Assembly: GCA_030425715.1 (NCBI GenBank)
Contig: JAUIAA010000079.1
Location: 1 to 8,560, forward strand
Source of the DNA: Bacteroidia bacterium
GTDB taxonomy: Bacteria > Bacteroidota > Bacteroidia > Flavobacteriales > Flavobacteriaceae
DNA: 8,560 nt
Direction of reading: 5' to 3'
The notes beneath the pieces were generated by a model. It did not search any database. It saw nothing but the letters and a program-made list of their open reading frames with translations, and had not been told where the DNA came from. The stretch's first letter is position 1. Every line of letters starts with the position of its first letter. The translations under genes were made by a program, and so were the position numbers. This document shows, in pieces, positions 7,570 through 8,560 of this stretch.

Positions 7570-8560
7570 ATGAGTTCCATAAAAATTATCGATATAATAG
7601 TAAAAGATATACGCTTTCCAACAAGTAAGTCTTTAGATGGATCCGACGCTATGAATCCCGATCCGGACTATTCTGCTGCTTATGTAATTTTAAAAACCAA
7701 CCATCCAAAAAAAATTGAAGGTCACGGACTAACCTTTACCATTGGAAGAGGTAATGAATTATGTGTGGCCGCAATACAGTCACTTTCCCATTTGGTTCTT
7801 GGTAAAGAATTAGAATCTTTTACTTCAAATATGGGTGCCTTTTGGAAAATGATAACAGGAGATAGTCAGTTACGATGGTTAGGACCAGAAAAAGGAGTCA
7901 TTCATTTGGCTACTGGTGCACTGGTAAATGCCGTTTGGGATTTATTCGCTAAAGCGGAAAGAAAACCTTTATGGAAATTATTAGCAGATATGACTCCTGA
8001 AGAGATGGTAAACTGTATTGATTTTACTTATATTTCAGATGCAATTACACCCCAAGAAGCATTAGCTCTTTTACAAAAAAATAAAGCCACCAAACAAGAT
8101 AGAATTAACGACCTTTTAAAAAATGGCTATCCAGCTTATACTACTTCTGCAGGTTGGTTAGGCTATTCTGATGATAAAATGAGAAGATTGTGTAAAGAGG
8201 CTAAAAACGAAGGCTTTAAGCATATGAAAATTAAGGTTGGCTCTGATTTAAATGACGATATGAGAAGAGCGGCAATTATAAGAGAAGAAATTGGCGATGA
8301 TCTTAAATTAATGATGGATGCCAATCAAAAATGGGATGTAGATGAGGCCATTAAAAATATGGCTTCTTTAGCTAAGTTTAATCCTTGGTGGATTGAAGAA
8401 CCTACTAGTCCGGATGATATTCTTGGACATGCAAAAATTGCAAAAGCTGTTGCACCAATAAAAGTAGCCACTGGTGAGCATTGTCAAAATAGGGTAATGT
8501 TTAAGCAATTAATGCAGGCAAAGGCAATTGAAATTTGTCAGATTGATAGCTGCCGTGTTG
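7570..8560 (+). CDS. fucD: L-fuconate dehydratase, enolase superfamily (3' truncated by window edge)
   Basis: This enzyme dehydrates L-fuconate to 2-keto-3-deoxy-L-fuconate in the non-phosphorylating L-fucose pathway, in the cytoplasm. The first 330 codons are present; family members are about 430-440 aa, so roughly 100 residues lie beyond the edge. The N-terminus reads IRFPTSKSLDGSDAMNPDPD (about 14-33), then GHGLTFTIGRGNE, a near-diagnostic capping-domain signature of this family. In the barrel, the K220-I-K222 catalytic motif, metal ligands D250 (DANQ), E276 (WIEEP) and E303 (TGEHCQNR), and D326 of the His-Asp dyad are all present. Each is offset by +2 from the Xanthomonas campestris enzyme numbering as I recall it. 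The catalytic His lies outside the window. The start is firm: an in-frame TGA at 7564-7566 precedes the ATG with no other candidate. It follows an AraC-type regulator and probably opens a fucose catabolic operon. Confidence 0.94.
   Translation, partial: MSSIKIIDIIVKDIRFPTSKSLDGSDAMNPDPDYSAAYVILKTNHPKKIEGHGLTFTIGRGNELCVAAIQSLSHLVLGKELESFTSNMGAFWKMITGDSQLRWLGPEKGVIHLATGALVNAVWDLFAKAERKPLWKLLADMTPEEMVNCIDFTYISDAITPQEALALLQKNKATKQDRINDLLKNGYPAYTTSAGWLGYSDDKMRRLCKEAKNEGFKHMKIKVGSDLNDDMRRAAIIREEIGDDLKLMMDANQKWDVDEAIKNMASLAKFNPWWIEEPTSPDDILGHAKIAKAVAPIKVATGEHCQNRVMFKQLMQAKAIEICQIDSCRV

Noticed and set aside
7563..7628. ATG at 7563 as a start for a short leader peptide before fucD
   Set aside because: It gives only 21 codons in another phase overlapping fucD. 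There is no supporting ribosome binding site or leader-peptide feature.
1..8560. CRISPR arrays, tRNA/rRNA genes, insertion sequences, phage or defence genes
   Set aside because: No regularly spaced repeats, no cloverleaf-like or rRNA-like stretches and no transposase or terminal inverted repeats were seen. Composition is uniform across the genes, so there is no sign of recent transfer.

Overview
The window is AT-rich, and its genes show typical Bacteroidota traits. Signal peptides are cleaved before Gln (Ala|Gln), there are no Shine-Dalgarno sequences, the two leading intergenic regions carry TAnnTTTG-like promoter -7 elements, and the enzymes resemble the SusA/GH13/GH65 sets of this phylum. 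A flavobacterium, quite possibly marine, is the most likely source. This is inferred from gene content and composition, not from a marker gene. All six real genes are on the + strand.

Left block (1-6461): a tightly packed four-gene operon for alpha-1,4-glucan (starch, glycogen, maltodextrin) use, with gaps of 12, 3 and 14 nt. It contains the C-terminal two thirds of a cytoplasmic GH65 maltose phosphorylase that runs off the left edge. Next come a secreted SusA-like GH13 (neopullulanase/cyclomaltodextrinase type), a secreted alpha/beta-hydrolase (esterase D/CE1-like) with an N-terminal starch-binding-like beta domain, and a GH13 alpha-amylase lipoprotein. The GH13 and GH65 catalytic residues are intact. 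In the inferred pathway, the lipoprotein amylase and the soluble periplasmic GH13 cut glucan to maltose and short oligosaccharides. Inner-membrane transport (not in the window) then brings maltose to the phosphorylase, which makes beta-glucose-1-phosphate and glucose. The esterase is the one member without an obvious job.

Right block (6462-8560): a 116-nt promoter region is followed by an AraC/XylS-family regulator with a cupin sensor domain and a TTG start. A second intergenic region (131 nt, with a perfect TAnnTTTG match) leads to an enolase-superfamily L-fuconate dehydratase cut by the right edge. This looks like the start of a non-phosphorylating L-fucose catabolic cluster, so the regulator more probably serves fucose than starch. 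The window therefore spans the junction of two sugar-use modules.

There are no RNA genes, mobile elements, CRISPR arrays, broken genes or phage-like sequences. Nothing here is clearly a new system. The least explained item is the esterase with its glycan-binding-like domain.
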